Notes: generated by a model from the letters alone, not told the origin. A stretch of DNA of 64,000 bases from Sideroxydans sp. (GCA_028687425.1 JAQUAD010000002.1:41219-105218); one strand, 5' to 3'. Shown: positions 49,845-59,530, counted from the stretch's first letter. Made by a program: numbers and translations.

Positions 49845-51326
49845 TCAGTCCGGGTAGGTGAGGAATATTCTGCGCCTGAATCTCACGCTCGGTTCGTCTT
49901 TGGCAGGCAGTTCGGACGCGGCGGCATATGGCACGAGCGGTGTCTTGAAGTTCTGGGCATCGACCAGCGTCTGTTCGGCGACGGCGGTGCATGCGCCTTT
50001 GCATTGTTTGTGTGTCACTTCTTCATGCCGCAATGAGGCATCCACCCAGTTGGAGGGATAGCTGCCCGGATACTGCCTGCCCCACACTAGCATGCAGGCG
50101 CCGGAACGGAAGGTCTTCATCTCGACCGCGCGTTGCAGTTCGCCCTTTGCATCATGGAAACCCAGCGACCACGGCATCCGCTCCGCATCCATGTCCGCAT
50201 GGGTGGTCGCCACATAGATGCGGTCGGGCAGGGTGGACCAGGTGCGGGTATCGGCTTCCGGATGCGTGGAGGCGGCGACGATGTCGCTGCCGACGCTGAC
50301 CAGCATGCCCAGCACTGCCAGCCCCGCATATTGTCCGGCATCGTCGCTGTCTTTGTGTCGTGCCGCATCGTTTGCCAGGTTGGCCGATATCTGCGCGAAC
50401 ACGGCCGCCCCGGTCGCGATGTTCTCCGCCGTGTCGCGGAACGAAGCCTTGCCGGCCAGTATCTTGTCCACCGCGCGACCGCCGCGTGTCGAAGCTTGCC
50501 AGTACACATCTTCTATCTGCTGGCCCGTCAGCAGTTGCGTGCCTTGCGTGAAGGTGACACCGCGTATCCGTCCGTCATCGCGCCGCGCGTAACGCAGTTC
50601 TTCCTGAAGACGACCGCTGGCGATCTTGCCCGGTGCCTGACCGACTTCCGCGATCAGCAGCACATTGTCGGTGGCGGCGGGCACCTTGATGCCGGGCCTC
50701 GCTTTGTTCACCGCCTTGAATTCGTCCAGCGCCTGCGCCTGCCGTCCCGAGCAGTTGTACAGCCAGCCGCGGATGAACGGCATGATGATCATGTCGCTCT
50801 GGAAGGTCTCGGAAGCGGACATGGTGTCCTGTATCTCGGCGAAGCGCAGATCGGCGCGCGCATTGTCCAGATCGGGATCGGAAAAGTCGGCGAGGGCAAG
50901 GTAGTAGCCGACCATGGCGCGTTCGTAGGGATCGCCTTTGAAATCCTTGTCGGCCTCCGGCACGAAATTGCTGCGTGCGCGGTTGGCCGCCGGGTCGTGC
51001 GCATAGATGGTCTCGATCAGTGCCTGGGCATCGGACAGCAGGCGCTGCGCGGTCTCCGGCTGCGACAGTTCCAGTGCGGTCAGGCCGGCCATGGCTTCGT
51101 TCAGCACGCGGTCGCGGCGCCCCTGTTCCTGATCGCGCAGCACGTAAGGGCGCAGCGCGGCCGGCACTTCCGCATTCGGTTCCAGTAGTTGCTCGATGCG
51201 TCCCGGTTCGACAGGCTTGTTATCCCGCCCGGTCGAGGCGCAGCCGGACAGCGTCAGACCGACTGCACAGGCAAGGACATGGGGAACGAAGCGGAGCGTC
51301 GCTGAAAGATCAGCGATAGATCGCAT
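49845..51326 (-). CDS. COG3014-type large lipoprotein
   Basis: 493 residues, signal peptide with lipobox (LSGCASTG), followed by a long alpha-helical region with TPR-like pairs (ALELSQPETAQRLLSDAQALIETIYAHDPAANRAR, FIRGWLYNCSGRQAQALDEFKAVNKARPG) and a beta-rich C-terminal part (RIYVATTHADMDAERMPWSLGFHDAKG). Members of this family occur next to LpoB and YcfL in Gammaproteobacteria. The frame is open to 51353 but ATG 51326 is taken because it gives a normal signal peptide; it overlaps the lpoB stop by 17 bases. Confidence 0.8.
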   Translation of the reverse strand: MRSIADLSATLRFVPHVLACAVGLTLSGCASTGRDNKPVEPGRIEQLLEPNAEVPAALRPYVLRDQEQGRRDRVLNEAMAGLTALELSQPETAQRLLSDAQALIETIYAHDPAANRARSNFVPEADKDFKGDPYERAMVGYYLALADFSDPDLDNARADLRFAEIQDTMSASETFQSDMIIMPFIRGWLYNCSGRQAQALDEFKAVNKARPGIKVPAATDNVLLIAEVGQAPGKIASGRLQEELRYARRDDGRIRGVTFTQGTQLLTGQQIEDVYWQASTRGGRAVDKILAGKASFRDTAENIATGAAVFAQISANLANDAARHKDSDDAGQYAGLAVLGMLVSVGSDIVAASTHPEADTRTWSTLPDRIYVATTHADMDAERMPWSLGFHDAKGELQRAVEMKTFRSGACMLVWGRQYPGSYPSNWVDASLRHEEVTHKQCKGACTAVAEQTLVDAQNFKTPLVPYAAASELPAKDEPSVRFRRRIFLTYPD

Positions 51327-51930
51327 CGTCCTGGCCACCCTTCTTGAATTCATACAGGTTGGACCAGATGCTCAGCGAATTCTCCAGATCGATCAGTTCG
51401 AAGGTGATCTGCGTGTAGCGCTCCACCGCACCGCTCTGTGCACTGCGTGCGTCCAGCGAGTTGATGCGCCCGATCAGGCGATAGTCCGCGCCGGCGGTGG
51501 CTTGCGCTTGTTTGAGCGTGCCGGCATCGGTCACGCCCTGGCGCTTCATGTCACGTTCCTGCGCCACCATGTCGGCGGATTCGCGCGACACGAACTGCAG
51601 TTTGCCTTTGGCGGCGCGCTGCAGATTGATGCGCAGCCTGTCCACCAGCAGGTTCTTGTTGATGCGCTGGCTGCTCTCGTTCTCGAAATAGGCCGCATCG
51701 AGGATGACGCGCGCCGCCTGGCTGCGCTTCACGACTTCCGGCGTGGCGAGGATGTCTTTCACCATCGCATCGGTGACAGCGGTCACGTCCTGGCTTTCCA
51801 CACCCACCCCGGCCACCACACCGGTGGAATTCACATCCTGATAAGTGACCGGCTTGCCGGTGTCGGGCGTGGCGCAGGCGGACAGCAGCAGGGCGATGGC
51901 GGAAAGGGGAAGCAGGGCATGGGTTCTCAT
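51310..51930 (-). CDS. lpoB: Penicillin-binding protein activator LpoB
   Basis: 206 residues with a lipobox (LLLSACATPD). The C-terminal LpoB domain (about 60-195) includes VTAVTDAMVKDILATP, NLLVDRLRINLQRAAKGKLQFV and ADYRLIGRINSLDARSAQSGAVERYTQITFELIDLE. LpoB stimulates PBP1b from the outer membrane. CGGAGATCACG precedes ATG 51930; the open frame to 51972 lacks this. First gene of the lpoB, COG3014, ycfL cluster. Confidence 0.9.
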   Translation of the reverse strand: MRTHALLPLSAIALLLSACATPDTGKPVTYQDVNSTGVVAGVGVESQDVTAVTDAMVKDILATPEVVKRSQAARVILDAAYFENESSQRINKNLLVDRLRINLQRAAKGKLQFVSRESADMVAQERDMKRQGVTDAGTLKQAQATAGADYRLIGRINSLDARSAQSGAVERYTQITFELIDLENSLSIWSNLYEFKKGGQDDAIYR

Positions 51931-52096
51931 CGTGATCTCCGAAAATTTAAGGCCGGGCTGTGACAACGGCAAGCGACGAATGGTTCATCGCGCCGCCATT
52001 GTGTGGCTCGCCACGCGCTAAAGCAAGCGCTCGGGTGGACAAGCACCGGCTTATGCTTTATATCCTCCCGCTGTTTCCAATCCATGCTTCAACGCC

Positions 52097-53659
52097 ATGC
52101 ATACAATCACTTCCACGCAACGCAAGGTGGTGCTCGCCGCCTGTTTCGGCACTTTCCTCGAGTGGTATGACTTCCTCACCTTCGCCACGCTGGCGACCTA
52201 CTTCAGCGTGCTGTTCTTCCCGCCGGAAGATGCGACCGCCGCCTTGCTGGCGAGTCTGGCCGCATTCGGCGTGGGCATGATCGTGCGGCCGCTAGGTTCC
52301 GCACTGTTCGGCACATTGGCGGACCGTTACGGACGACGTCCCATCTTTCTCGTGACCATCTCGTTGATGGGCGGGGCGACCTTCCTGGTCGGCATGTTGC
52401 CCACCTATGCGCAGGTCGGCATGCTGGCACCGGCCTTGCTGTTGCTGCTGCGTTTGCTGCAGGGATTCGCAGTGGGAGGGGAGATCGGCGGGGTGGCGGT
52501 GTATCTCACCGAACATGCACCGGATGGTCGGCGCGGTTTCTACACCAGCGTGCTGCAACTGATGGGGCCGCTGGGTATCCTGGTCTCCACCTTCCAGATC
52601 GTGCTGCTGCACCAGTTCCTCGACGATGCATCGTTCAGCAGTTGGGGCTGGCGCGTGCCGTTCCTGTTTTCGGTAGTGTTGCTGTTCATCTCGATCAAGA
52701 CCCGCATGAGCCTGGAAGAATCGCCGGTGTTCAAGGAACTGCAGGAGCAAGGCCGCATTTCGCAAGCGCCATTGCGTGAATGCTTCCGTGATCGCCAGAC
52801 CCTGAAAGGCATGGCCCTGCTGTTCTTCTGCATCTCGGCGGGCGGCTCGTTACTGTTCTTCACCTCGCAGGTGTATGCCAACGTATTCCTAAAAAGCGTG
52901 GTGCGGCTGGACGCGCAACTCGCCAGCACGCTGGTGATGCTCTCCACGCTGTTGCTGTTCCCGCTCACCATCTGGTGCGGCTGGCTGTCCGACCGCATCG
53001 GGCGTCGCCCCGTGTTGCTGGCGGGGCTGCTACTGGGGGCGCTCAGCATCATCCCGGTGTTCAAGGGCTTGCAGCATTTCGGCAATCCGGCACTGCAGCG
53101 CTTCAACAGCGAAGTGACAGTGACCCTGGCTGGCCCGGACTGCAATTACAGCCCGTTCCACAAGGCAATGAGCGAATGCGCGCGCAATCAGGAGTTCTTC
53201 ATCAAGAATGGCATCGTGCACAGCACCGAGCCGGGTGAGAGCGTACTGGTTCGTATCGGGGCGGATGTGGAAGTGAGCGGTTTCGATCCCGCCGCATTGA
53301 GCGCCGGCTTGCAAGCCAAAGGCTGGACGGAAAAAGCAGACAGCGCACAGGCCAACCCGCTCATGCTGTTCCTGTTGCTGGTGATCCCGGTGGTCGCGGT
53401 CGGCCTCATCACCGGGCCGCAGACGGCCGTGCTGCCGGAGCTGTTCAGGGCGCGCACGCGCTACACCGCCGCCGCGCTGCCGCATAACCTGAGCGCAGGC
53501 TGGATCGGCGGCCTGTCGCCGTTCATGGTGACTTTGCTCTCCGTGAACGCGGGCGATGTGATGGCCGGGCTGTGGTATCCGGTGGGCATGTTGATCCTGG
53601 CTTCGATCATCGGTCTGATGTTCCTGCCCGAGACCAAGGATGTGGTGCTGGGGGATTAG
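52097..53659 (+). CDS. MHS-family MFS metabolite transporter
   Basis: 520 residues, metabolite:H+ symporter (ProP/KgtP-like) branch: FGTFLEWYDFLTFATLATYFS at the N-terminus, GRRPIFLVTISLMGGATFLVGMLPTYAQVG, and GFAVGGEIGGVAVYLTEHAP. Between helices of the second half there is an inserted segment of about 90 residues (about 330-420) with three Cys residues, absent from the shortest MHS proteins. The substrate could be a dicarboxylate, proline or betaine type compound. ATG choice rests on MHTITSTQRKVVLAACFGT. Confidence 0.9.
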   Translation: MHTITSTQRKVVLAACFGTFLEWYDFLTFATLATYFSVLFFPPEDATAALLASLAAFGVGMIVRPLGSALFGTLADRYGRRPIFLVTISLMGGATFLVGMLPTYAQVGMLAPALLLLLRLLQGFAVGGEIGGVAVYLTEHAPDGRRGFYTSVLQLMGPLGILVSTFQIVLLHQFLDDASFSSWGWRVPFLFSVVLLFISIKTRMSLEESPVFKELQEQGRISQAPLRECFRDRQTLKGMALLFFCISAGGSLLFFTSQVYANVFLKSVVRLDAQLASTLVMLSTLLLFPLTIWCGWLSDRIGRRPVLLAGLLLGALSIIPVFKGLQHFGNPALQRFNSEVTVTLAGPDCNYSPFHKAMSECARNQEFFIKNGIVHSTEPGESVLVRIGADVEVSGFDPAALSAGLQAKGWTEKADSAQANPLMLFLLLVIPVVAVGLITGPQTAVLPELFRARTRYTAAALPHNLSAGWIGGLSPFMVTLLSVNAGDVMAGLWYPVGMLILASIIGLMFLPETKDVVLGD

Positions 53660-53704
53660 TGCCCGGTCGGGTACAATGCGCGCCCCGTATTCCCCTGATT
53701 CGAT

Positions 53705-54490
53705 ATGTCTGTTCTATCCTGGATCATCGTCGCCAGCCTGTTCGGCGGCGTACTGAGCGTCGCTGCCGCTGCGTTGTTCGCGCTGAACGCGCGCACGCAG
53801 TGGATCGGCATGCTGGTCAGCTATGCCATCGGTGCCCTGCTGGGCGCGGTGTTCCTCGACATCCTGCCGGAAGCGATCGAGCAGGCCGGCAATACCACCG
53901 CCGTGAGCGGCGCGGTGCTGGTCGGTATCCTGTTGTTCTTCACACTGGAGAAGGTGCTGATCTGGCGCCATTGTCACCACGACCATTGCGAGGCGCACGA
54001 GCCGCATGAGCATGCAGGGAACGGTCACGACCATGATCACGGGCGCAGCGGTACCATGCTCATCATCGGCGACACTTTCCACAACTTCGTGGACGGCATC
54101 ATCATCGCCGCCGCTTTCATGGTCGATGTCCATCTCGGCATCGTCACTTCGCTGGCCATCATCGCCCACGAGATCCCGCAGGAAGTCGGCGATTTCCTCA
54201 TCCTGCTGCATTCCGGCTACAGCAAATTGCGCGCGTTCCAGGTCAATATGATCTCCAGCTTTGCCACGCTGGTGGGCGGTGTGCTGGCCTATTACGCACT
54301 GCAAGGCCTGCAATCCTGGACGCCTTACATCCTCGCGCTTTCAGCCGCCAGCATGATCTATGTCGCCGTGGCCGACCTCATCCCCGGCCTGCATAAACGC
54401 ACCCAATTGCGCGATACCGTGCAGCAGGTGTTGCTGATCGCGCTGGGCGTGGCGACGGTCGGTGCGACCGGCTATTTCGCCGGCGTTTGA
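53705..54490 (+). CDS. ZIP-family metal transporter
   Basis: 261 residues with about eight transmembrane helices and a variable His-rich loop ([20 protein letters not shown] region, about 79-116). The metal site in helices IV and V appears as [17 protein letters not shown] and [18 protein letters not shown]. It imports Zn, Fe or another divalent cation. A TACAAT just upstream of 53705 may be a -10 box. The CDF gene follows after 10 bases, so import and export genes may share a transcript. Confidence 0.92.
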   Translation: MSVLSWIIVASLFGGVLSVAAAALFALNARTQWIGMLVSYAIGALLGAVFLDILPEAIEQAGNTTAVSGAVLVGILLFFTLEKVLIWRHCHHDHCEAHEPHEHAGNGHDHDHGRSGTMLIIGDTFHNFVDGIIIAAAFMVDVHLGIVTSLAIIAHEIPQEVGDFLILLHSGYSKLRAFQVNMISSFATLVGGVLAYYALQGLQSWTPYILALSAASMIYVAVADLIPGLHKRTQLRDTVQQVLLIALGVATVGATGYFAGV

Positions 54491-54500
54491 AAGACGCGCC

Positions 54501-55427
54501 ATGCATAAAGACCTGACCCGTTTTGCCTGGCTGTCCATCGCCGCCGCGGTCGCCACCATACTGCTCAAGGGCGTTGCCTGGTGGCTGACCGGTTCGGTCG
54601 GCCTGTTGTCGGATGCGCTGGAATCCTTCGTCAATCTGGCCGGTGCGCTGATGGCGCTGTACGTGCTGACCCTGGCAGCCACGCCCGCCGATGACAAGCA
54701 TGCCTACGGCCACGGCAAGGCGGAGTATTTCTCCAGCGCCTTCGAAGGCTTCCTCATCCTGCTGGCGGCATTCAGCATCGGCTATACCGCCATCGAGCGT
54801 TTGCTGCATCCGCAGGCGCTGGCCGACGTGGGCGTCGGTCTGGCGGTGTCGGTGGTGGCCTCGCTGATCAATCTGTTTGCCGCCCGCGAACTGCTGAAGG
54901 CCGGGCGCGCCTACAACTCCATCACGCTGGAAGCGGATGCCCATCACCTGATGACCGACGTGTGGACCTCGGTCGGCGTCATCGCCGGCGTGGCGCTGGT
55001 GTGGGCGACAGGCTGGCTGTGGCTGGATCCGGTGATCGCCTTGCTGGTGGCGGCCAACATCGTGTGGACCGGCTGGCAGTTGCTGCATCGCTCCGCTGAG
55101 GGGTTGATGGATGCCGCCATCCCGCAGGAACAGCTCGACGCCATCGAAGCCGTGCTGGCGAAGTATCGGGAGCAGGGGCTGGACTTCCATGCCTTGCGTA
55201 CGCGCGAAGCCGGGCGGCAGGCATTCATCTCCATGCACGTGCTGGTGCCGGGCAAGTGGACGGTGCAGTGCGGACACGATCTGGTCGAAGTCATCGAGGC
55301 GGAGATCCGTGCTGCTGTGCCATTCAGCCACATCACCACCCATCTGGAACCCATAGAAGACCCGCTCTCGCAAGTTGACGCGACGCTGGAGCGATCGGAA
55401 GAATCAACAGGAAATTGCCATGAGTAA
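54501..55427 (+). CDS. Cation diffusion facilitator family transporter
   Basis: 308 residues with six transmembrane helices (about 10-210) and a cytoplasmic C-terminal domain. TM5 keeps [10 protein letters not shown] (HxxxD), and TM2 reads [14 protein letters not shown] in place of the zinc-type HxxxD or DxxxD, so the metal could differ from zinc. [11 protein letters not shown] is the family loop. The frame extends upstream to 54462; ATG 54501 gives a normal start. It ends 8 bases into rimO. Confidence 0.88.
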   Translation: MHKDLTRFAWLSIAAAVATILLKGVAWWLTGSVGLLSDALESFVNLAGALMALYVLTLAATPADDKHAYGHGKAEYFSSAFEGFLILLAAFSIGYTAIERLLHPQALADVGVGLAVSVVASLINLFAARELLKAGRAYNSITLEADAHHLMTDVWTSVGVIAGVALVWATGWLWLDPVIALLVAANIVWTGWQLLHRSAEGLMDAAIPQEQLDAIEAVLAKYREQGLDFHALRTREAGRQAFISMHVLVPGKWTVQCGHDLVEVIEAEIRAAVPFSHITTHLEPIEDPLSQVDATLERSEESTGNCHE

Positions 55428-56742
55428 AACCCAACCCAGGATAGGTTTCGTCTCGCTCGGTTGCCCCAAGGCAGCATCCGATGCCGAGCTCATCCTCACC
55501 CGCATGCAGGCCGAAGGCTATGAACTGACGCCGAGCTATCAGGAAGCCGATCTGGTCGTAGTCAATACCTGCGGCTTCATCGACAGCGCCGTGGCGGAAT
55601 CGCTGGAAGCCATCGGCGAAGCCTTGCAGGAGAACGGCAAGGTCATCGTCACCGGCTGCCTTGGCGCCAAGGGCGACATCGTGCAGAAGACGCACCCCAA
55701 GGTGCTTGCCGTTACCGGCCCGCACGAGACCGAAGCGGTGATGAAGGCGGTGCACCAGCACCTGCCACGCCTGCACGATCCCTACACCGACTTGGTGCCG
55801 CCGCAGGGCGTGCGCCTCACGCCGCAACACTTCGCCTACCTGAAGATCTCCGAAGGCTGCAACCACAGTTGTACCTTCTGCATCATCCCGAGCCTGCGCG
55901 GCGATCTGGTCAGCCGACCCGTGCATGACGTGATGGGCGAGGCGGAGAAGCTGGTCGAGTCCGGCGTGAAGGAACTGCTGGTCATCTCGCAGGACACCAG
56001 CGCCTACGGCGTGGACGTGAAATACCGCACCGGTTTCTGGCAGGGCAAGCCGCTGAAGACACGCATGACCGATCTGGCCGGAGCACTGGGCGACCTCGGC
56101 GTGTGGACGCGTTTGCATTACGTCTATCCTTACCCCAGCGTGGACGACGTCATCCCGTTGATGGCGGAAGGCAAGATACTGCCTTACCTCGACATCCCGT
56201 TCCAGCATGCCAACGAGCGCATCCTCAAGCTGATGAAGCGCCCGGCCAGTAGCGAGAACGTGCTGAAACGCATCAAGCAGTGGCGCGAGATATGCCCGGA
56301 CATCACCCTGCGCAGCACCTTCATCGTCGGCTTCCCCGGCGAGACGGAAGAAGAGTTCGAAGAACTGCTCGATTTCATCGAAGAAGCACAGCTGGACCGC
56401 GTCGGCGCGTTCAAATACTCGCCCGTCGAAGGCGCAGCCGCGAATGCACTGCCGGACCATATCGACCCCGAAGAACAGGAAGAGCGACTGGCGCGCCTGA
56501 TGTATCTGCAGGAAGAGATCAGCGCGGAAAAACTGGCGAAGAAGGTCGGCCAGACCATGACCGTGCTGGTGGACGATGTGGACGAGCAGGGTTCCATCGC
56601 GCGCAGTGCGGCGGATGCACCGGAGATCGATGGCTTGGTCTACATCGACGGCGAAGACCTGGAAGTGGGCGAGTTCGTCACGGTGAAGATCACCGGCTCG
56701 GACGAGCACGACCTGCACGCGGAATTGGTAAAAGGCGACTGA
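55420..56742 (+). CDS. rimO: Ribosomal protein S12 methylthiotransferase RimO
   Basis: 440 residues. N-terminal MTTase domain with three cysteines ([28 protein letters not shown]) for an auxiliary [4Fe-4S] cluster; radical-SAM domain with [11 protein letters not shown] (CxxxCxxC); TRAM domain at the C-terminus ([24 protein letters not shown]). It methylthiolates Asp89 of ribosomal protein S12. It starts inside the CDF gene end (8-base overlap), AGGAAATTGCC upstream. Its stop codon touches the degenerate attC that ends the cassette array. Confidence 0.95.
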   Translation: MSKTQPRIGFVSLGCPKAASDAELILTRMQAEGYELTPSYQEADLVVVNTCGFIDSAVAESLEAIGEALQENGKVIVTGCLGAKGDIVQKTHPKVLAVTGPHETEAVMKAVHQHLPRLHDPYTDLVPPQGVRLTPQHFAYLKISEGCNHSCTFCIIPSLRGDLVSRPVHDVMGEAEKLVESGVKELLVISQDTSAYGVDVKYRTGFWQGKPLKTRMTDLAGALGDLGVWTRLHYVYPYPSVDDVIPLMAEGKILPYLDIPFQHANERILKLMKRPASSENVLKRIKQWREICPDITLRSTFIVGFPGETEEEFEELLDFIEEAQLDRVGAFKYSPVEGAAANALPDHIDPEEQEERLARLMYLQEEISAEKLAKKVGQTMTVLVDDVDEQGSIARSAADAPEIDGLVYIDGEDLEVGEFVTVKITGSDEHDLHAELVKGD

Positions 56743-56805
56743 GCGTTTGAATTCACCGGTGCGGCACGGCTTTATCGCGCAGCATCCGGTGGAATGATGG
56801 GGGCC
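56740..56805 (-). repeat. Degenerate attC relic at the rimO end
   Basis: On the minus strand this reads CCCCATCATTC, a loop with GCGCGATAAAGCCG, then GAATTCAAACGCTCAG. It aligns almost base for base with the intact attC at 62770-62838 (CCATCATTC, GCGCGATAAAGCCG, AATTCAAACGTTAGCC), but the core GTT has become GCT and the arms no longer pair well. It begins in the rimO stop codon. Confidence 0.7.
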
Positions 56806-56850
56806 TCATGCAATGTAAACCTCATCGGATAAGCTGCATTCCGGCTGCCA

Positions 56851-58185
56851 TCAGCGCATCTGAAACAGTTCTTGATGGAAATGTTCCGGCGGCAGGCCGT
56901 GTGCCAGGAAGTCCTTGCGCAACGTCTGGCCGAATCCCGGCGGGCCGCAGAACCAGATGCTGGCCGATCGCCACTCCGGCACGGCAGCGCGGATGCGTTC
57001 ACCATTCAACCGCCCATCCTTGTTATCGACCAGCAGATGCAGGCGCACTCCTGCGGCCTCGACATCTGCCGTGAGACGGTCGATGGCGGCCTGATCGAAC
57101 TCGGCAGTCGGATGAAAGAGATCGACCGTCTTTGCATCCTGCGTGGCGGCGCGTTGCTTGAGGCGGGCGATAAACGGTGTAATGCCGATGCCCGCTCCCA
57201 CCCAGATCTGGTGTGGCTGTGCATCCTCGAAGTCGAAGCAGCCGTAAGGACCCTCGACCGTCACCGGCATGCCGATCTTCAATCTTTCCCGCAAGCGGCT
57301 GGTGTGGTCGCCCAGCGCCTTGGTGATGAAGACCAGCCGGCGGTCGGCAGGATGCCAGGCGGAGGCGATGGTATAGGGGTGCGCGCCTTCGCTGCGGTCC
57401 GAGGTGACGAAGGCGAACTGACCGGCGGCATGGCCGCGCCAGCCGTCCTCCAGCACGACGGCAGTCTCGAGTACGCGCAACGCGGGGTAATCTGTCAGCC
57501 CGTCGATGGTGCCCGAGACCTTGCGGCCGGCGCCGATCCGTCCCGTCAGGGTCTGCAATGCGGCCACGCTGCCGCCCAGCAGCAGCACCGCCAGCAGCCA
57601 GCCGACCGGCTGCGTCCAGTATTCGACCTTGGTGAGCACGGCGGAGTGATAGGCCAGCGCAAGGTAGACGGCCGCAATCCATTTGTGGGTCTTCACGAAC
57701 CAGTGGTAGGGGAAGCGCTTGACCAGGGCTAGAACGATCAGCACGACCACCGCGTAGAACGCCCATTCGCCAACGGATTCGGCAACTCCCCGCTGGCCGC
57801 GCAGCCAGCCTTCGATGACGCCTAGCGTTTCCCCGCTCACCGGTTTGCGCACGGGCCTTTCCAGCCAGCCCCAACCCACCATCCATTTGCTGCCCTGTGC
57901 CCACCACCAGTGAATGATGGCGACCACCAGCGCAGTAATGCCCAGCCACTTGTGCAGACGGTAGATCTTGTCCAGCCCATCCAGATGCGGTTCCAGCCAT
58001 TTCGGGCGCAGCGCCAGCAGCATGGCGACGCTCATCACGCCGATACCGATCACGCCGCTGTACTGCATGAACACGGCGCGGAACGAAAAGTAGGTGAACG
58101 GTGCCGGTGCCAGCGTATCGGCAGCCAGCCATAGCCCAGTCAGCAACAGCAGTACTGCCAGAAGTGAAACCGTAATGCGCTTCAT
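56851..58185 (-). CDS. Ferric-reductase-like flavocytochrome in a cassette
   Basis: 444 residues of the ferric reductase / NADPH oxidase-like family. Five to six transmembrane helices (about 5-215) with His residues suited to b-type haem (KIYRLHKWLGI, AIIHWWWA, KTHKWIA, ALAYHSAVL), then an FAD domain (HPYTIASAWHP) and an NAD(P) domain (VGAGIGITPFIARL, IWFCGPPGFGQTLRKDF). It would pass electrons across the inner membrane to iron or oxygen. It is bracketed by degenerate attC sites, starts 26 bases after one (GTCGGGC), and has GGAGG before the ATG. A membrane reductase is an unusual cassette cargo. Confidence 0.85.
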   Translation of the reverse strand: MKRITVSLLAVLLLLTGLWLAADTLAPAPFTYFSFRAVFMQYSGVIGIGVMSVAMLLALRPKWLEPHLDGLDKIYRLHKWLGITALVVAIIHWWWAQGSKWMVGWGWLERPVRKPVSGETLGVIEGWLRGQRGVAESVGEWAFYAVVVLIVLALVKRFPYHWFVKTHKWIAAVYLALAYHSAVLTKVEYWTQPVGWLLAVLLLGGSVAALQTLTGRIGAGRKVSGTIDGLTDYPALRVLETAVVLEDGWRGHAAGQFAFVTSDRSEGAHPYTIASAWHPADRRLVFITKALGDHTSRLRERLKIGMPVTVEGPYGCFDFEDAQPHQIWVGAGIGITPFIARLKQRAATQDAKTVDLFHPTAEFDQAAIDRLTADVEAAGVRLHLLVDNKDGRLNGERIRAAVPEWRSASIWFCGPPGFGQTLRKDFLAHGLPPEHFHQELFQMR

Positions 58186-58211
58186 GTATTACCTCCAATG
58201 CGATTCATGTA

Positions 58212-58270
58212 GCCCGACGCTGGCATTAACCGGCCTGCATGGAATTTTGCGCAGACCCTTGCGCCAATGT
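58212..58270 (-). repeat. Probable degenerate attC upstream of the reductase gene
   Basis: On the minus strand the right part reads GGCCGGTTAATGCCAGC then GTCGGGC, comparable with CGGTTAATTCAAAC then GTTAGCC of the attC at 62770. The core GTT is GTC. The left part contains a short hairpin (TTGGCGCAAGGGTCTGCGCAA) right after the methyltransferase stop. Confidence 0.35.
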
Positions 58271-58271
58271 A

Positions 58272-59021
58272 TCACCGCGGCATCAGCGCGAACACACCCC
58301 AGCCCAGATATTCACGCGTGTAAGTGGCATAGCGCTCGGGCTCGGCCATCAATTGGGCGCGAACCTCGTTGACCAGCTCGTCGTCGGGATTCGCTTCAAG
58401 CCACCGGCGCATGGTGAGCCATTTGGCCGCTTCGTATCTGTCCCAGCCGTCCTGGTTCGCCAGAACCATCTCAACAACGTCGTAGCCGAGGCGACCAAAG
58501 GACGCGATAAATTCCGGGAGCACGCAAAAGTCGGAAATTGAGCTGGCAAGACAGCCTTTGGCAATATCTTCTGTGGGCGGCAATTGCCGCCAGTAGGGTT
58601 CACCGATGAGGATGATCCCGCCGGCGCGCAAGCTTCGCGCCAGAAGCGCGATGGTGCCGGCAACTCCCCCGGCGATCCAGGTGGCGCCAACGCAGGCGGC
58701 CACGTCGACCTTCTCATCAGAAATGTAACCTGCCGCATCGCCATGAATGAACTCGACTTGCGAGGCAACACCGAGTTCTTCAGCTCGACGTTGCGCTTGC
58801 CCGGTGAACAACCGGCTCATGTCGACGCCAGTACCGACGATGCCGTGATCGCGAGCCCAAGTGCATAGCATCTCCCCCGAGCCGCTGCCGAGGTCAAGCA
58901 CCCGTGCTCCGGGCACCAGATGCAACGCCGCGCCAAGCGTGGCGAATTTGTCAGGCGTGAACGGATTGTGGATGCGGTGCGCACTTTCCGTGATGTTGAA
59001 TATGCGAGGGATGTCCAGCAT
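58272..59021 (-). CDS. SAM-dependent methyltransferase in the cassette array
   Basis: 249 residues. Motif I is ARVLDLGSGSGEMLCTW, with VGTGVDMS, VEFIHGDAAGYISDEKVDVAACVGATWIAGG and the later RAGGIILIGEPYW, a UbiE/type-11 methyltransferase. The substrate is not evident. The start is ATG 59021 (MLDIPRIFNITESAH); the open frame runs on to 59633 through the next gene in another frame and is not coding there. The stop is followed by a probable degenerate attC. Confidence 0.85.
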   Translation of the reverse strand: MLDIPRIFNITESAHRIHNPFTPDKFATLGAALHLVPGARVLDLGSGSGEMLCTWARDHGIVGTGVDMSRLFTGQAQRRAEELGVASQVEFIHGDAAGYISDEKVDVAACVGATWIAGGVAGTIALLARSLRAGGIILIGEPYWRQLPPTEDIAKGCLASSISDFCVLPEFIASFGRLGYDVVEMVLANQDGWDRYEAAKWLTMRRWLEANPDDELVNEVRAQLMAEPERYATYTREYLGWGVFALMPR

Positions 59022-59059
59022 TGCGTATTTCCTTACATGAGTTCGATAAAGACTCGACG

Positions 59060-59512
59060 CTAAAGCCCGGCGCGCGCAGCCTGCGACGCGGCCCTTGGCG
59101 CAACGGGTGGGGCAGCTATGGGATATATCCAGGATACCAGCACACCATAGATACAGAATTCGATGCAACCAAACAGAAACCATGCGACGGCCAGCGAACC
59201 TGGCAGTGGATACAGAAAGAACTGATTCAGGTCTACCAGCAAGCCGGCCAGAAGTGCAAAGAAAACGCCGTGACCGAGAGCACGCCTGACACCGGGCGTG
59301 CGGACAAACGAAACATATGAATAGACGAACAGCGTTGCTATACCTGCGGTCAGCAGGAGGCCAAGCGCCATATTCCGTTCGGCTGCGGGGCGCGCTATCC
59401 CTACAAGCGCCAAACCGGCTTCCTTGAGAAGCACCATGTGGACAAACCCATTCCATACGAGGGCAAAAATGAATATTGCCAATACTGCAACCGCGAATCG
59501 TCTTGCATTCAT
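59060..59512 (-). CDS. Four-helix membrane protein in the cassette array
   Basis: 150 residues with four hydrophobic helices: VAVLAIFIFALVWNGFVHMV, ALGLLLTAGIATLFVYSYVSF, GVFFALLAGLLVDLNQFFL and AVAWFLFGCIEFCIYGVLVSW. GGAGAACATT precedes ATG 59512, which starts 18 bases after the GTTGGGC core of the attC at 59531-59563. Possibly shares a cassette with the methyltransferase, since no attC is evident between them. Function unknown. Confidence 0.75.
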   Translation of the reverse strand: MNARRFAVAVLAIFIFALVWNGFVHMVLLKEAGLALVGIARPAAERNMALGLLLTAGIATLFVYSYVSFVRTPGVRRALGHGVFFALLAGLLVDLNQFFLYPLPGSLAVAWFLFGCIEFCIYGVLVSWIYPIAAPPVAPRAASQAARAGL

Positions 59513-59530
59513 AATGTTCTCCAGTGAAAT

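Noticed and set aside
53660..53704. TACAAT upstream of the ZIP gene as a firm promoter
   Set aside because: The -10 match is good but no convincing -35 at 16-18 bases is visible, so it is only mentioned in the gene entry.
59022..59059. attC between the cassette methyltransferase and membrane-protein genes
   Set aside because: GACTCGACGCTAAAGC has no RYYYAAC or GTTRRRY and no palindrome; the two genes may share a cassette or the site is lost.
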